The notes below the pieces were generated by a model that was not told the DNA's origin, did not search any database, and saw only the letters and a program-made list of their open reading frames with translations. From the NCBI GenBank assembly GCA_002309295.1, contig DBXF01000031.1:11233-33966 (forward strand): a stretch of DNA of 22,734 nucleotides. The letters are read 5' to 3'. Source of the stretch: Bacteroidales bacterium UBA1219. GTDB lineage: Bacteria > Bacteroidota > Bacteroidia > Bacteroidales > P3. Below are positions 22,633-22,734 of this stretch, one piece after another (position 1 is the first letter of the stretch; every line of letters starts with the position of its first letter). The position numbers and the translations under genes are program-made.

Positions 22633-22681
22633 AGCAGAAATGCATCTGTCTTTTTATTGTGTATCATAGCATAGCATATAA

Positions 22682-22712
22682 AAAAAACACAACCATTACG
22701 GTTGTGTTTTTT
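22682..22712. terminator. bidirectional terminator
   Basis: A 13-bp stem, with arms AAAAAACACAACC (22682-22694) and GGTTGTGTTTTTT (22700-22712) around loop ATTAC, has T-runs on both strands. It may serve a gene beyond the right edge, transcribed toward this point. Confidence 0.75.
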
Positions 22713-22734
22713 GGTCTATAGGTCAAATTGCAGG

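Noticed and set aside
1..22734. CRISPR arrays, insertion sequences, transposases or phage genes
   Set aside because: I found no regularly spaced short repeats, transposase motifs or phage structural genes on either strand.

Overview
The window looks like chromosomal DNA of a Bacteroidales-type bacterium (Bacteroidota). Three things support this. Promoters repeatedly match the phylum's TTTG-N19/20-TAnnTTTG pattern. Three secreted proteins end in type IX secretion (T9SS) sorting domains with a YPNP or FPNP start. Several lipoproteins carry acidic residues just after the lipid cysteine, as in the Bacteroidota surface-export signal. The left edge holds the start of a lysine 2,3-aminomutase gene, which suggests an anaerobe that ferments amino acids.

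Layout. 1-1,645: divergent start of kamA (-), then two separately promoted exported proteins (+), an outer-membrane beta-barrel and a small periplasmic protein, closed by a strong terminator. 1,702-6,250 (-): ribF, a leucine-rich-repeat protein, an omega-amidase-like nitrilase, a structured repeat element (copy A), a 2-hydroxyacid dehydrogenase and mltG. 6,472-11,233 (+): four tandem Omp28-family genes. The first is T9SS-secreted and the next three are probable surface lipoproteins; the last has lost the CxxC motif. 11,277-12,320: L-threonine aldolase. 12,459-12,532: a CAU-anticodon tRNA. 12,680-15,040: an unknown lipoprotein plus outer-membrane protein pair. 15,125-18,556 (-): dnaJ, grpE and an OstA/LptA-like gene, with a terminator after dnaJ.

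18,557-19,459 is a 0.9 kb stretch with no long gene. It holds the ostA promoter, repeat element copy B, a promoter, a cobalamin riboswitch and a possible 35-residue small ORF. I see nothing convincing in 18,834-18,988. Apart from a weak hairpin at 19,216-19,236, I also see nothing in 19,207-19,338. The riboswitch leads into two T9SS-exported proteins (19,460-22,569). The first has four tandem domains whose sequence pattern resembles the DUF4430/transcobalamin C-terminal type. I read this as a candidate surface vitamin B12 capture system; a btuB-type receptor could lie beyond the right edge, but it is not visible here.

The most interesting items are the riboswitch-linked four-repeat protein, the paired structured repeat with a compensatory base change, the Omp28 array with its Cys-to-Ser paralog, and the small ORF in the riboswitch leader.
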